This document shows, piece after piece, positions 36,066 through 48,800 of a stretch of DNA of 64,000 nt. The position numbers and the translations under genes are program-made. The stretch is from Bugula neritina. Its lineage: Eukaryota > Bryozoa > Gymnolaemata > Cheilostomatida > Bugulidae. How positions within the stretch are numbered: the stretch's first letter is position 1; every line of letters starts with the position of its first letter. Below the pieces are notes generated by a model. That model ran no database searches. It saw only the letters and a list, made by a program, of their open reading frames with translations, and had not been told where the DNA came from. Where the stretch lies: assembly GCA_964035545.1 (NCBI GenBank), contig OZ037769.1:3317001-3381000 (forward strand). The letters run 5' to 3'.

Positions 36066-37665
36066 GTGAAACTGTAGAAAAAAATTATTAAATATATAAG
36101 AATACGTACATGATCTCTATTATTCATTCTAAGTATGTACATAAAAAACTCTGCCCAGATCAAACGGTTTACCTAAATTTTAATTTGAGTTATAAAAGTT
36201 TTCGCTTCACATCAGGGGAAGACAACTTTTTATGCATTATCCAATATTGACTACAGACCTGCACATCACCATATCACACCATTTAGATTTACTGTTGGAG
36301 CACCTTAGTTTTAAGGTAAACAAATATAGTTGTGTTAGTTGACTTCAACATTATAAACAAGTGTGATTTTTATCAGTAATAGGATGTTTGTAACAGATAC
36401 AACTCCGTTGGTTAACACTTCCATTAATGTCACTGATTACTTTGTGCTAATCCCCATGACAAGGACATCAAAATCTATAGAAACACATAATACTACATGC
36501 AGATACATAATAAATGAGTAAATAATGATGTGTAGAGGCAATCCCAGTGCTACTTTGTGTCAATATTTTAGCAAATAGATTGAAATGAAAGTGTGAACGC
36601 CTGTGATTGTTTACAAGTTACCAAAAGAATATAGAAATCACATGTTTTACCAAACAACAACAAAACTGTCAATATTACTTTAAAAGAAGAAAAAGCATAT
36701 TGTGGACTTTTTCAACTGTCCCAGCTCATAGAAACTAATCATTACTTAATATATTTTTACACAGTCTTAAATCTTCACAATTCTTTGAAATTTCAGGTGT
36801 CCTATGCAGGTGCTTCTAATAATGTTGGTTTATAAAAGTAAACTGCTGCCCAGTAACTGTTTTCAGTTTACTTTTCAAGCACTTAGCATCTCCTGCCCCA
36901 CAAGGCAATGTATTAATAGCACGTGGCTAATTAAACCTAGAGCCTTAGTAAACTTTGACAGCTGGCTGACAAGAGGAGATTGCAGAGATAGGCATCCGAA
37001 CAACAATTTGTTACGTAATACACAATTTTGGGGAAACTTGTTTGTATCACGATCAATGAGTTTTCAAAGTGACAAGGGAATGTTATTGCCATTAATCATG
37101 ATTTCAAAATAGAGCTCATAATAATTTCCATAGAAGCAATTTTCAATAAACTGAACTAATTACAAAACAAATTATTAGCCGACTCCTTTGAAGGTTGGTT
37201 TGCAAAGCATTCCAAAAATAGTTTAGCAAATCTTTAGCTGGAGCTTTAATGAAATTCACTGCATAATAATTAGTTTACATCATCCAAACTTTATGGAGAA
37301 GATATTAAAACATTATATTGAAAGACAATTTAGACATGCTTGTTTAGACAATGCCAGATTTTAATTTGTATGATAAAACTAAGATATTCTTAGCTATTTC
37401 AGAATGTTTCTTATGCTGTATATGACAGAAGCAACCTATGCTGAGTGTGTGCCAGTGTAAGGGCTATAGCACTCCATGACAGTCACTCATCAGCGTTATT
37501 AAAATTCAAGCTTCTCTCCTCTTCCTGTATTAACTTGGTGTGTGAATAATTAACATATAATTATTCACCATAACTAACTCAAATGGAGTTTTCTGCTCTT
37601 GGCATGTTACTTATCTCTACACTAAGTTCACACTTACTTAAAGAGTACCCTGCTGTATATGTCTG
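36066..37665. other. Intergenic, no gene seen
   Basis: AT-rich sequence with a chance ORF at 36804-37112 that has no recognisable domain, no splice context and ordinary base composition. Confidence 0.45.
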
Positions 37666-37669
37666 TAGG

Positions 37670-38152
37670 AGTGTTACAGTTGTGTTTGAATGCATTACTG
37701 CTGTATGGGCATGTATTACTGTTGTATGTGCATGTATTACTGCTGTATGCATGTATTACTGCTGTATGCATGTATTACTGCTGTATGGGCATGTATTACT
37801 GCTGTATATGCATGTATTACTGTTGTATGTGCATGTATTACTGTAGTATGTGCATGTATTACTGCTGTATGTGCATGTATTACTGCTGCATGGGCATGTA
37901 TTACTGCTGTATGTGCAGGTATTACTGTTGTATGTGCATGTATTACTGCTGTATGTGCATGTATTACTGCTGTATGTGCAGGTATTACTGCTGTATGTGA
38001 ATGTATTACTGCTGTATATGCATGTATTACTGCTGTATGTGCAGGTATTACTGCTGTATGTGCATGTATTACTGCTGTATATGCAGATATTACTGCTGTA
38101 TGTGCATGTATTACTGCTGTATGTGCATGTATTACTGTTGTATATGCACGTA
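37670..38152. repeat. 21-bp tandem array (TATTACTGCTGTATGTGCATG)
   Basis: Around twenty-three units near TATTACTGCTGTATGTGCA occur head to tail with few substitutions. The unit length is a multiple of three, so several frames on both strands remain open without being genes. Confidence 0.96.
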
Positions 38153-38689
38153 ACACGTCAGAAAATCTTAGAGTGTACTGTGACCGTTTGTAATAATACT
38201 CAAATTATAGTAAATAATAAATATATGATTCATCAGTTTGCTATACCTAATATAATATTATATATAGTATAGAGCAAGACATAATATTATATAACTTGGT
38301 AATTTAAACTTTGGGAGAAAGCTTAAAAATTTGAGAGCTGCAATCAGTTACCGCAGAAAAACGAAACATTCAGAATGTAACAGAAAGTGCTCACAACCCT
38401 ACAGTCTTACAAGAAGTATTTTAGTAGAGACAGCAACATCAGTATATAAACTGCTGCCCTGGGCAGTGGGCAAGTGATGCTGATATAATAGACTGCATGG
38501 GATACTCATGGTGTATAGGAGAGTAAGTTACTATAGTGTCAGTCTAGCTGACCACTCAAACCTTAGAGTTTGATGATAATGATTGCTAAATAATAAGTAA
38601 TGAATAAGTCATTGATTTGGTTCACATGATACTTCAGTCTCTGCACAAGATGACATTATGAGTGGCAAAACTATAAACTGTATCAATAG

Positions 38690-38882
38690 ACAGGTAGACA
38701 GGTAGGTAGGTAGGTATAGATAGGTAGGTAGGTATAGGTATGTAGGTAGGTAGGTATAGATAGGTAGGTAGGTATAGGTATGTAGGTAGGTAGGTATAGA
38801 TAGGTAGGTAGGTATAGGTATGTAGGTAGGTAGGTATAGATAGGTAGGTGTAGGTAGATAAGTAAGATGGGTAGGTAGATGG
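38690..38882. repeat. (GGTA)n/(GATA) tetranucleotide array with 46-bp period
   Basis: GGTA and GATA units are organised in a longer repeat of about 46 bp (GGTATAGATAGGTAGGTAGG and so on), repeated about four times. Confidence 0.93.
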
Positions 38883-39053
38883 TGGTTGTAATCAACAAAG
38901 TAATTTCTTTACTGTCATATTTTCTTATTTTGCATTATAAACAGAAATACAGAAATAAAGTTGCTACATACTCTAATGGTCTATAATAACATACAGTAAC
39001 CATCATATCACTTTTCATAATAAAATACTTATCTAAATACTACTAAAATTTGA

Positions 39054-39217
39054 GGTAGGTGCAATAATGGAGAAATTGAAAAAAGCCTGTGTTTTAGATT
39101 ATAAATGTAGAAAAAAAAGTTACATTCTCACAAGAATTTTACCCCGCGTCCCAAACCAAATTATGTAGAAAAATTTAAAGAACTGAGGCTATCTCAATTT
39201 CTTCGCTACTGCTCCTA
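39054..39217 (+). mobile_element. MITE family A, copy 3
   Basis: Begins GTAGGTGCAATAATGGAGAA and ends CTCAATTTCTTCGCTACTGC, an imperfect inverted repeat. The interior has GCCTGTGTTTTAGATTATAA and CGTCCCAAACCAA as in copy 1. Confidence 0.8.
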
Positions 39218-40674
39218 AATGTAAAATTTCTCCTGTTAAGAGTTTGAATTATGGAAATTAGACAACTCCTTGCATGACTAGTTTAAATTAAGTTGGTAAA
39301 CAGGCACATAGAAACCTCTTGCAGCCAGTCTATGATTCAGAACCCATATGGACACTACAATCTGTTGCTGAGACAAAACATATAACTATAGCTAATTTTT
39401 GGAAGAAACTTGAAAGATATTGACAAGGTGGTAATAGCATACATATTATATTCCCATCATCCCTTATTTTGTTATTATTTTCACTTGACACATGATTATG
39501 CCTTCATAATGACAATATAAGCCAAAGCCAGCCAACTGAAAAGGTTTACACTGGCAAGGAGGCTAATAACTATGTATTACCATATTGTGACAGTAGAAGG
39601 AAAGTGTCACTGCAAGAACTTAAATGACACTTCACATACAATAGGTAATCATATGCTAGCTTACACTACAGTTGATGGCCCAGCCCACTAATACAGTCAA
39701 TCACATAGCCGTATAGCTGTACGCACAGCTAGGCTGTCATTGCTGCTTGTCACGCAGAGCCACACACATCTGATACCAACACTGTCACACCACATCACCC
39801 AACCACTCTGCATATTCGACTCTGACACTCTGAGATCAGCATTCTATAATAATACTTGAGTGTATTCTAGTGTTTGTTTCATAAAAACCTAAACAAATTT
39901 ATCTTTGGATTAAGTTCAACTTAACCATACGGATATGTATTGAATCTCCACTTGGCTCGTTCTAAGTGGCACAGTATAAGTAGTGTTTGATATACACAGC
40001 ATCGCTGCAACAGGCTTCACTTTTTCTACTTCACTGGACATTCGGCAGCTGGAAGTAGATGAGTCATGCGACATCAAGAACAGTGGTAAGGTATAATTTA
40101 AAGCACCCAGTACTGAGTACAAAACATATGGATACTCTTAGAGCGTGTTAGACTATCTTAAAGGCTTCAAAACAGTAGTTATTGGGATACTTCTAAAAAC
40201 TATTTTATCTTCATTCTTTTAGGCGATACTGTGTTAGATAAGGAAGTGATGGTAATAGTATTGTATTTATTTGTTTGTGACCACCAACACATTTCGAAAG
40301 ATAACATTAACCGACTTCAACTCTACAATTACAATATGACTTACGACTTACACTAACATTTAAAAGCTTCACTGCAATGATAAGATATGAAACTATTAGT
40401 GAAACATCATTTGTTTCCCACCAAGTTAGACTGAGAGAATTGGGCAGGGTGTTTGCGTGTTACACTTGCATCTAGTTTAAGATAGCATGTATGCAGCTTA
40501 GCATTTGGAGCTAGGAACAGTGAAGGTGTAAGTTAAACTTAGTCTATATAATATTTTCTGTCCTACAACCAGAGCTTCTATTGATCAGTTGTTGAACTTG
40601 TTTATAAATCAGATTAGGTGTCTGGTAATTGGGTGTCTTCCCTCCAATCAATTATTGTTATCACTTTGTTTTAG
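39218..40674. other. Upstream region of the Frizzled gene
   Basis: No coding exon was found. An acceptor (tcactttgttttag) ends at 40674, so at least one 5' UTR exon and the promoter of the Frizzled gene should lie within or upstream of this stretch. The segment 39660-39830 is somewhat richer in C and G than its surroundings. Confidence 0.4.
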
Positions 40675-40770
40675 CTAATAGTTTAATTCGATACAAAGTT
40701 GCCTGCCAATACAAGTGAAGAGAGAGCAGCAGCAGTGTTAGTTCGTGTCGGCATCTCTCTGCTGTTGGCG
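40675..40770 (+). other. 5' UTR part of the Frizzled coding exon
   Basis: Sequence between the acceptor at 40673-40674 and the start codon. It contains the in-frame TAA that excludes an upstream start in this exon. A non-coding leader exon farther upstream is implied but not located. Confidence 0.5.
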
Positions 40771-43700
40771 ATGAGTCTCGTCTATAGATTATCGGCTCTG
40801 CTACTACTTCTCGAGTACAACAAACTCGTGGTGCTGGGTATCGGCGCCGACAGATTCACACAGAAGAAATGTGAAGAGATTACCATTCCAATGTGCAAGG
40901 GCATCGGCTACAACCAGACGTATATGCCCAATCAGTTTAACCACGACAACCAAGAAGAAGCTGGCATGGAAGTGCACCAGTTCTGGCCACTGGTTGAAAT
41001 ACAGTGCTCTCCTGACTTGCAGTTCTTTCTCTGCAGCATCTACACACCGATATGTGTGGACAACTACCACAAGCCTCTCCCAGCTTGCCGCAGTGTATGC
41101 GAGAGAGCCAAGTCTGGATGCGCCCCTTTGATGAGACAGTACGGGTTTAACTGGCCTGAGCGGATGAGATGTGAAGATTTGCCCGAGTACGGTGACAGGA
41201 AGAACCTATGCATGGACTTCAACACCACAGGCACACAGACAACTGCTAAGAAGCCTGTGGCTACTCAGCCTCCTTCTAGAACCTTCCAACCAAAGCCAAC
41301 TCTGCCAGATCTCAGGGATCTTAGACCAACTAAACCAAATATAAAGACTGTAACAGGATTTCCAGGTGAGGTTTTACTGTAACAAGACTTGTTCCAGTCT
41401 CAGATCTATAAACGTTTTCATTTTTATGTTATCTGTGACATCTTCAGAGTTCAGACACCAGTAGCTGACGGTTTGTTTTGGAACTAGTTTTGGTTGGCAG
41501 CCATCTATTGCTATCACCTCATAACATGTCACCAGCATACACAACTATTCCCAAGCCTCAGTGATATCTGTATTCCACATTTTCCTCATTGTGGATATAC
41601 TTGCTTGTATACTTGCCACATAGACTGGTGTCAACAATCTGTACAGCAAAAGATAGCTAGAAAGCCACATTTTTGACAAACTAATCACTTAACCTTCCTT
41701 TTTCATTTTAAAGCAGTGTTGTAGTACTTTGTGTCCTAATCTTGTTCAAAACTGGCATTAAACTCTAATTATTGTATCCATTCACATATTAGAGAATAGT
41801 CAGTGTTGGCCTGGCATGTGATACAATAAACAGAACTCTATGAATCATCTATAAACTTACAAACTAAGAGCATGAAGCCACATAACCCACTCACAGGTAT
41901 AATTCAGTAGTGAAAATACTGAGCACAAAAAGGCATAGAGTTAATAAGTTGATAAAATAGGTATAATGTCAAGTCAGAGTTGAACTAACAGTACAGTTAC
42001 ATAGTTGGTCTCCACAAAAGTTCAGACCTAATTAGAGTTGATCAGATCTGCTACTAAACAAAACTGGATACTATTTTTAATCATTTCATTTTCCAAATCT
42101 TCCTCATCACCATTGAGTAGGCAACTACCACGGCTTACAACTGGTGACCAGTGAATGCAGATGTTTCTAAGCATAATTACTTAATTTCTTTGTTCTCCAG
42201 TCTTATGCACTAACAAATTGACATTCATTATGTTTATCAAAGATCTACTGTCCCCTGCACACTTCAGGCTCACCACACATCCCCTCCAAAGCCAGTACCA
42301 ACAGAGACATCAATCATTATGCATATGCCAACTGCCATCATCAAAATATTCTCATTTTTATCAATTTTCTGTCCACAATGTCAAATTTTTGGTCTCATAC
42401 ATGATTGAAACCTATTTTTAAGGAAATATGAATTAAACTGATACTGGCTCACAATTTATGGCAGCTAGTCAGGCATAGCTGATAAAATAAAATGAGGTTT
42501 TTAAAGACATGCAGTTCACTAAAGACTGCTACTAGAATATTTGGTTTCTAATTGAGACCTTCCCAAGTTTGACATTAGGTAGCTTTTTGTTACATATAGT
42601 TATCTAAGGAAGAAAAGCCATGCTAGTATCTAATATCATTTAATGAACAGATGCAATACTAATGTGTCTAGCAAACACTTGCGCCTTAGAGACCTGCATA
42701 TGATATATTTTCTTAAAGCAAATAAAGAGTTATTTGCTTCATTTTAATGATTTTTATAAATACAAGTGTCACAGTATCTATGACAGGGCCTTGGCTTAGT
42801 CAATTCATTTATATGTGATGGGGAATCAATACTTGGACAGCTACAGGAAATTTCTATCCGTTGAAAATAATAGTATCAGCTATTGGATGAACAGTTTCAC
42901 AAAAGCAAATGGTTGATGCAAGATTTCTACTTGGAGCTGTTTATTTATGCATTAGTGTAAAGATGTTATCATTATTTCTATTTCAATCACTTGCTGACAC
43001 TTGTAAGTTGATAGTCAAAGTGCAGTGACACTTCAAATCTCTCTCTCTATATATAGTATATACGTCATGTGCTTTGTTTGGAGTAAATATTTGGGGCAAA
43101 TTTACTTGTTTATAAATTAATTTGGTTAATGAAGTTAATTCCCTGTTCAAGATAATCAAATTGGCAGAGATGTACACTGACTGAATGTATATATTTGACA
43201 TGTCAGATAGTTAGAATGTATTCCAGCCGTGTGTGAGAAGAGAACTTCACTAAACCTATTTTCTGAAAAACCATTTTGGGCTTTCATTCTGTTTCAAATC
43301 ATTTAAATTTCAACATTTCATGTATAAATATATTATTTCAAGTTTATAAACTGTTGAAATTTTGTATTTATAATGCTATTTTGATCTATATTTTGATCGT
43401 TTTGTGGTTCACAATCATTTTACTATAAAAAGTAGTGCAACTTTTCATGTCTTTGAATTTAAGTCGTTTCTTGACCCAATTATAATGCCAAGAATAGCCC
43501 CAACCACATAAAACTTGTGAAGTACAGTTTAAAACACTTGAAAAACAGCTTTCTCTCAACTCAACTGTGTTTAGATACTGTTAACAACTCTGTTAACAGC
43601 ATCCCCACGCATAGTTCCCACTTCCCTGCTCACTGTTAGAAAATAAGATTGAGTGAAAGTAAAATATTTACATTGAATGCCACACAGTCAGGTGTACAGG

Positions 43701-45861
43701 TGTAAATATTATCCCCAGTCAAGACTAATTGCTTCTAAAGTTATTTAACACTGCTTGCTGTGGGCTAGATTTCCTTATATACGTTATTCAGTAGAAGATA
43801 AAGCTATGGGCCTGAGGCTAAGGCAAATTCTGAAAATACAGCTGATGCTATTAACAGCTGAATTTTAAAAGTCTGGTCTGCTAATAAAATGAAGTTTGTG
43901 CATTAGTGAAATACTGTATGAGTTGCAGATGTAATGCCGGATTTTACTTGCAGGGTTTGCCGGAGTAGATCCAACTGATTTGCTCAACACTGCTAAACAA
44001 GGTGGAGAACCATCTGTTCGACTAGTTAATAAGATTCCTTGCTTGAAGAACTGCGGTTGTTGGTCACCTCTTGTCTCTGTAGAAAAAGGTAGAGAACCAA
44101 GGCTAAAAATAAAGCATAATACGTTCCACAGTATTATCTGTGTTAATTTATTCAGATAGAGACGTTTCACTGATCAATATTGAAAATTTTTCAAATTACC
44201 TAATATTATCTAATGATTTATATTGTAGGCAATGACATTTCTGTAGTATAAAAACCAACAAAAGAGAAATCATTTTTCGTAGTCCGATAACTATTAAACT
44301 TGTAATAACTGGGCTGAACTTAGTTATCTCGAGTTACCAGTGACTAATCAAGTAATCAGAATTTGTATGGCCAAAGGGCATTTGTAATCCTCCGTGAATA
44401 TTCATTACTGAATTTTGATACATGTGTCCAAAAATCACTCCTAATAAAGAAAAATATATATGGCCCTGCAGCTATAACAATCTGTCGAAATATAGAGTGT
44501 TACTTTCTAAACTTAATTTAATGTAAGCAGAAAGGACAGTGATTGCACCATATTTGTAATATAAAACACAGCTATATATAGTAATATGTTTCCTTGTACT
44601 ATCAGTGTTAATTTTCTACACAGTTTGCAGTTTTGATTTATTTTGAGTCATGATTTTCTAAATTTGTATTTTATCACCAGGTTCCCGACTCTACAATGTA
44701 GTGCACACCGGGGGAATAGCCAACTGCGCTATGAGCTGTAAAGGCATTTACTTCTCTGCAGAAGCGAGGAACTTCACAGTGTTCTGGATAGGTTCTTGGT
44801 CTATCCTCTGCTGCATCTCTACCCTGCTTACCATGATTACGTTCTTTGTTGACATGAAGAGATTCGAGTACCCTGAACGACCAATCATATTCCTCAGTGG
44901 TTGCTATCTGATGATTTCTATTGGCTATATCATCAGACTAATTGCCGGACAGGAAGCAGTGGCCTGCAACGGGGACACTATTCGGTATCAAACCACCGGC
45001 CCTGCCCTTTGTACTATTGTATTTCTTCTGATATACTTCTTTGGAATGGCTTCCTCCATCTGGTGGGTCATTCTCAGTTTCACTTGGTTTCTAGCAGCAG
45101 GACTAAAATGGGGTCAGGAAGCTATTGCTAAGTATTCTCAATACTTTCACCTCGTAGCCTGGTTAATACCGTCTATTAAAGCAGTGACTATTCTAGCTAC
45201 TAGTAATATAGATGGGGACCAGATCTCAGGGATCTGCTATGTTGGCAATCAGAACCTTACCAATTTACGAGGCTTTGTCATCGCACCTTTAATATTATAC
45301 TTGCTGTTAGGGACTTCATTTTTATTGGCTGGTTTTGTCAGTTTGTTTAGAATTCGTGATGCTATACGACAACAGGGTCATCAGAGAACTGAAAAGTTAG
45401 AAAAACTTATGATTCGAATTGGGGTATTCTCGGTGCTGTATACCGTCCCAGCCACCATAGTAATAGCTTGCTTATTCTATGAGCAGCACTTCCGGGAAAA
45501 GTGGAATCGTACAAAAACATGCCCCTGTAGCAACCTTGGTGCTGAGCCCGATTATTCAGTATTTATGTTAAAATATTTCATGTGCCTAGCTGTAGGTATA
45601 ACATCAGGCTTCTGGGTATGGTCTAGCAAAACACTAACATCATGGCGTACATTGTGCTCTAAAATATGTTGCTGCCAAAATACTGAGGAAAGAACTAAAT
45701 ATTCGACAGTGACATACACAACCACTACGGCACTGGCAGCACCCGCTCCTAACACTGCCTTAGGTGCTGCTAAAGGAATTCATACTACAGTCAGCTATCC
45801 GACAGTGCCTAGTATAAAGGGCAGCAGTGGAACTGTAAGTCGCCCACCCAGTCATGTTTAG
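40771..45861 (+). CDS. fzd5/8: Frizzled-5/8-type Wnt receptor
   Basis: Coding exons 40771-41365, 43954-44088 and 44681-45861 agree in phase (1911 nt, 636 residues). The start is the first ATG after an in-frame TAA at 40684; it opens a signal peptide ([16 protein letters not shown]). The cysteine-rich domain spans about residues 34-147 with all ten cysteines and the Fz5/8 phrases [35 protein letters not shown] and [18 protein letters not shown] Pro/Thr-rich linker and exon 2 ([13 protein letters not shown]) lead into seven membrane segments in exon 3. Cytoplasmic KTLTSW (560-565) is the KTxxxW Dishevelled-binding motif, and the C-terminus SHV fits a class I PDZ ligand. The protein binds Wnt through the CRD and signals through Dishevelled at the plasma membrane. 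Two introns split the linker. Likely poly(A) signals: 46162-46167 and 46625-46630. Confidence 0.96.
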
Positions 45862-48800
45862 ACAATCTTGTTTCATGGTCAATTTGTCGATGACTCCAGG
45901 CTAACTCAACTTGAAAATCACATTCAATAGATCACAGCAGTTCATTGCGCCTTAAGCTATTCTTATGCTGATACTTAACATAGTAATTTTGTATGAGGGC
46001 AAGGTTCTCCGTGAAGACATCACTGATTAACTTGCTTTTCTTTGGTGCGTGTGATGTCCTTACTAATAAAAAATATAGTATCCCAATGCAGTGACACTTG
46101 GTTTATGAAGTATTTTGCACTGCAAAGGAGCAGAAGACGTCCAAGACTACTCATGAGGCTGAATAAAACAAGAATATTATTTTTCATGTTTGCTCTATAA
46201 AGAACTGGAGGTTTATCTGTCTGTAATGAAAACTAATCTAGATTTTTGTTGGCAGTTACCAAGTGACTAATGGCTAAACTAACTGCTTATAACCTGTTGT
46301 CAAATCATGAAATAATGTCCTAACAAGAGGCGTAAGCGACACAGCCAGGATGAGGTGTTGACTGGCTGTTGAGATGAACTGGCCTTCAATCATATACTAT
46401 ACACATTTAATTAAGTAAATTATAAACAATTTTATTGATTTATGCTGTTTGAGAACGTTACTATCATTGTGAACTGTGTACAATACTCTCTTTTGTTTGC
46501 TATATCGATACTGAAGAGTTTTAATTATTTATTTCACTTTTTTTGTATATATATATATAAATATATAATATGCCCTAGTGTATAGAAAGAAAAAGAATTA
46601 TTTTTAGTGCTTCTTTTGTTGTGAAATAAACTTCTGAACAACTTAGTTGTCAATGTAATCAATAATCCTAGCTTGAAAGATTTCTTGTTACTAGTCTAAA
46701 GAAGAGACAAGTCAAGAGTCAATGTGTTTTATATCAAAACACTGTGCGTATCCTTCCAGATGTAAGCATCCTCCAACCATCACATAAGGCATGTCCTCCA
46801 CTGTGTGCAATGAGAAGTTGTAGTGTCCACAAAATAAATAATTGGAACTTGTCATCTCCCAACACTTACAACCATTTAGTCAGTACCCAACCCAACCCAT
46901 AACAACCTGTGCGCAGTTAAACATGCTCTGCGCATACAATGCATGCACATCCTATTTCTTGCTACTATGGCAAGTCTTATTAGTTTTCTAGATAAGATAA
47001 CTCTATGTAATTATTAAAAGGTCAAGTTTTATGCAACAGCATAAAAAGAGTTTTCAACACTATAATAGGTAAATTAATTATATAACACATATAGACATAT
47101 ATTGTAGACTTCAGCGTATACCGAAACTATATAAATATTTTAAAACATGCATCTTTTGAGCAATAGTAATGTACAAGAAATTGAAGGTTTTTGCAATGTT
47201 TGAGTTTTGGAGCGTAATAATCATATAAGCAGTTCCTCATCATTGAATTCTAAACCAGCCTCTTCACACAAGGCACATGTCAGTAACACTAATCATTGGT
47301 ATTTATAAAGTAATGACTGAATGAAATAGAAACTGTAAACACTGAATTACTTTTGTTTGATTAACAAGCAAATTTCCATTCATAACTGTGTTTTAATCTC
47401 TTATAGTCCAGCTAAAAGTATAGGATGTCATTCAAGTTAAACGGCATAAAAACATATTTACCTGCGCACCAAGATGTTGATTCAAAACATAAATAAAAGG
47501 AAACTCTATAGTCTAGAGTTTAGTCTCATCAGTTAGCAGGTTAAAACTAAAGAGCTGGAGGTAGCCTGCAGGTAAATGTCCAGATATTACCTAGTAAGTG
47601 GGTCATTGAACTTTTAAACCAGATGAAGTCTGAAAATGCACATATGATTGAACAACTGGAACAACATTGTCATATGGAAGCTATACTGTATGCCTAATAT
47701 GCCTGTTATATTAAATATTATTTAATAAATATAAATTTTTAACCTATTAATAGTTCATATTTCAAAGTTTGTATCTATTAAAATAAATAGATAGCAAAAT
47801 AATTGACTTGTGTTATTTCCACATTTGCTTCACTGTAAATGCATGCCAGTTCCTAATACCGAATAATTATATAAAACTACGTGTGAAGTAAAATAGTGAG
47901 GCCCTTTACTGTAAGAAAGGGAAAGTGCGTTGTGCGTATTGCAGAAACCCAAGATGTCACAACAAAGGATGAAACAGTCCTGAACAGGTTTGCCTATTGT
48001 TGCTTTTTCTATGTGTAGAGCTCTTTGGTTTCTAGTGGTTACTCGTGACACAGACATTCTATACGAGTGTCTGCTTCGAGTGTTGTTGAGAGTTGAAGTG
48101 TGTACCCAGGTAACGGCAAAGCTAGCATTCTGTGGGATTGCCATCAGCACTCTAAACACTTCAGCAGCTCAATTTACATTAAACTTATCGATTTTAGATG
48201 CATAGAATTCAAAACTCTTATGTAGGAGAGATGCAATCTGGTTTGAATATAAATAAAACGGTTATTATATAACTTTCTAAGAAATAATGGAGTAGCGTGC
48301 TGTGCTGTAATTACAAACATAATTATTGCTCACAATTATCATAATGAACCGTCTGTGGAAAGGAATTAAACCTCACTTCCACAATGAACTAAAAGTTAGT
48401 AAAATCCATAGAAAACATTTTATTCATAAAGTAAAAACTTTAGCAAATATATGAAGAATAGGTTTGTTACTTCAGGCATAGTATGAAGTTTAGGAGAGAT
48501 CCTAAATGAAAATAATCACCAAGACTCAAGATTCTTACTAGCTTGAAAAGGCAAAAAATATTGTTTAAATTTTATACACTTTCATTCAGAAAAATATTTT
48601 CCTTGTGCTTATTAAAATCACAAATCAAATAAACCAACTACCATTCTGGTTGTTATATAATGTAAAAAAGTAATCATTTAATTAAAAACAATGAAAAACG
48701 CTTTTAAATTCAACTTCTTTCAAAAGTTGGTAATTCTCATAATTTGTCAAACTCTAGCTTCCCATATCCATTTTTTCATTGCTATAAAGCCATCCATTGC

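Noticed and set aside
36804-37112. 102-codon plus ORF
   Set aside because: No domain, no neighbouring exon signals; length is compatible with chance in AT-rich DNA.
37583-38272. Repeated ORFs, or a possible CRISPR-like array, in the 21-bp repeat
   Set aside because: Direct tandem units with no spacers in an animal genome; a plain minisatellite.
40804-41070. 88-codon minus ORF and 86-codon shifted plus ORF over the Frizzled CRD
   Set aside because: Shadows of the CRD coding frame.
47830-48205. 109-codon minus and 71-codon plus ORFs
   Set aside because: They overlap each other on opposite strands, have no splice partners and match no family I know.
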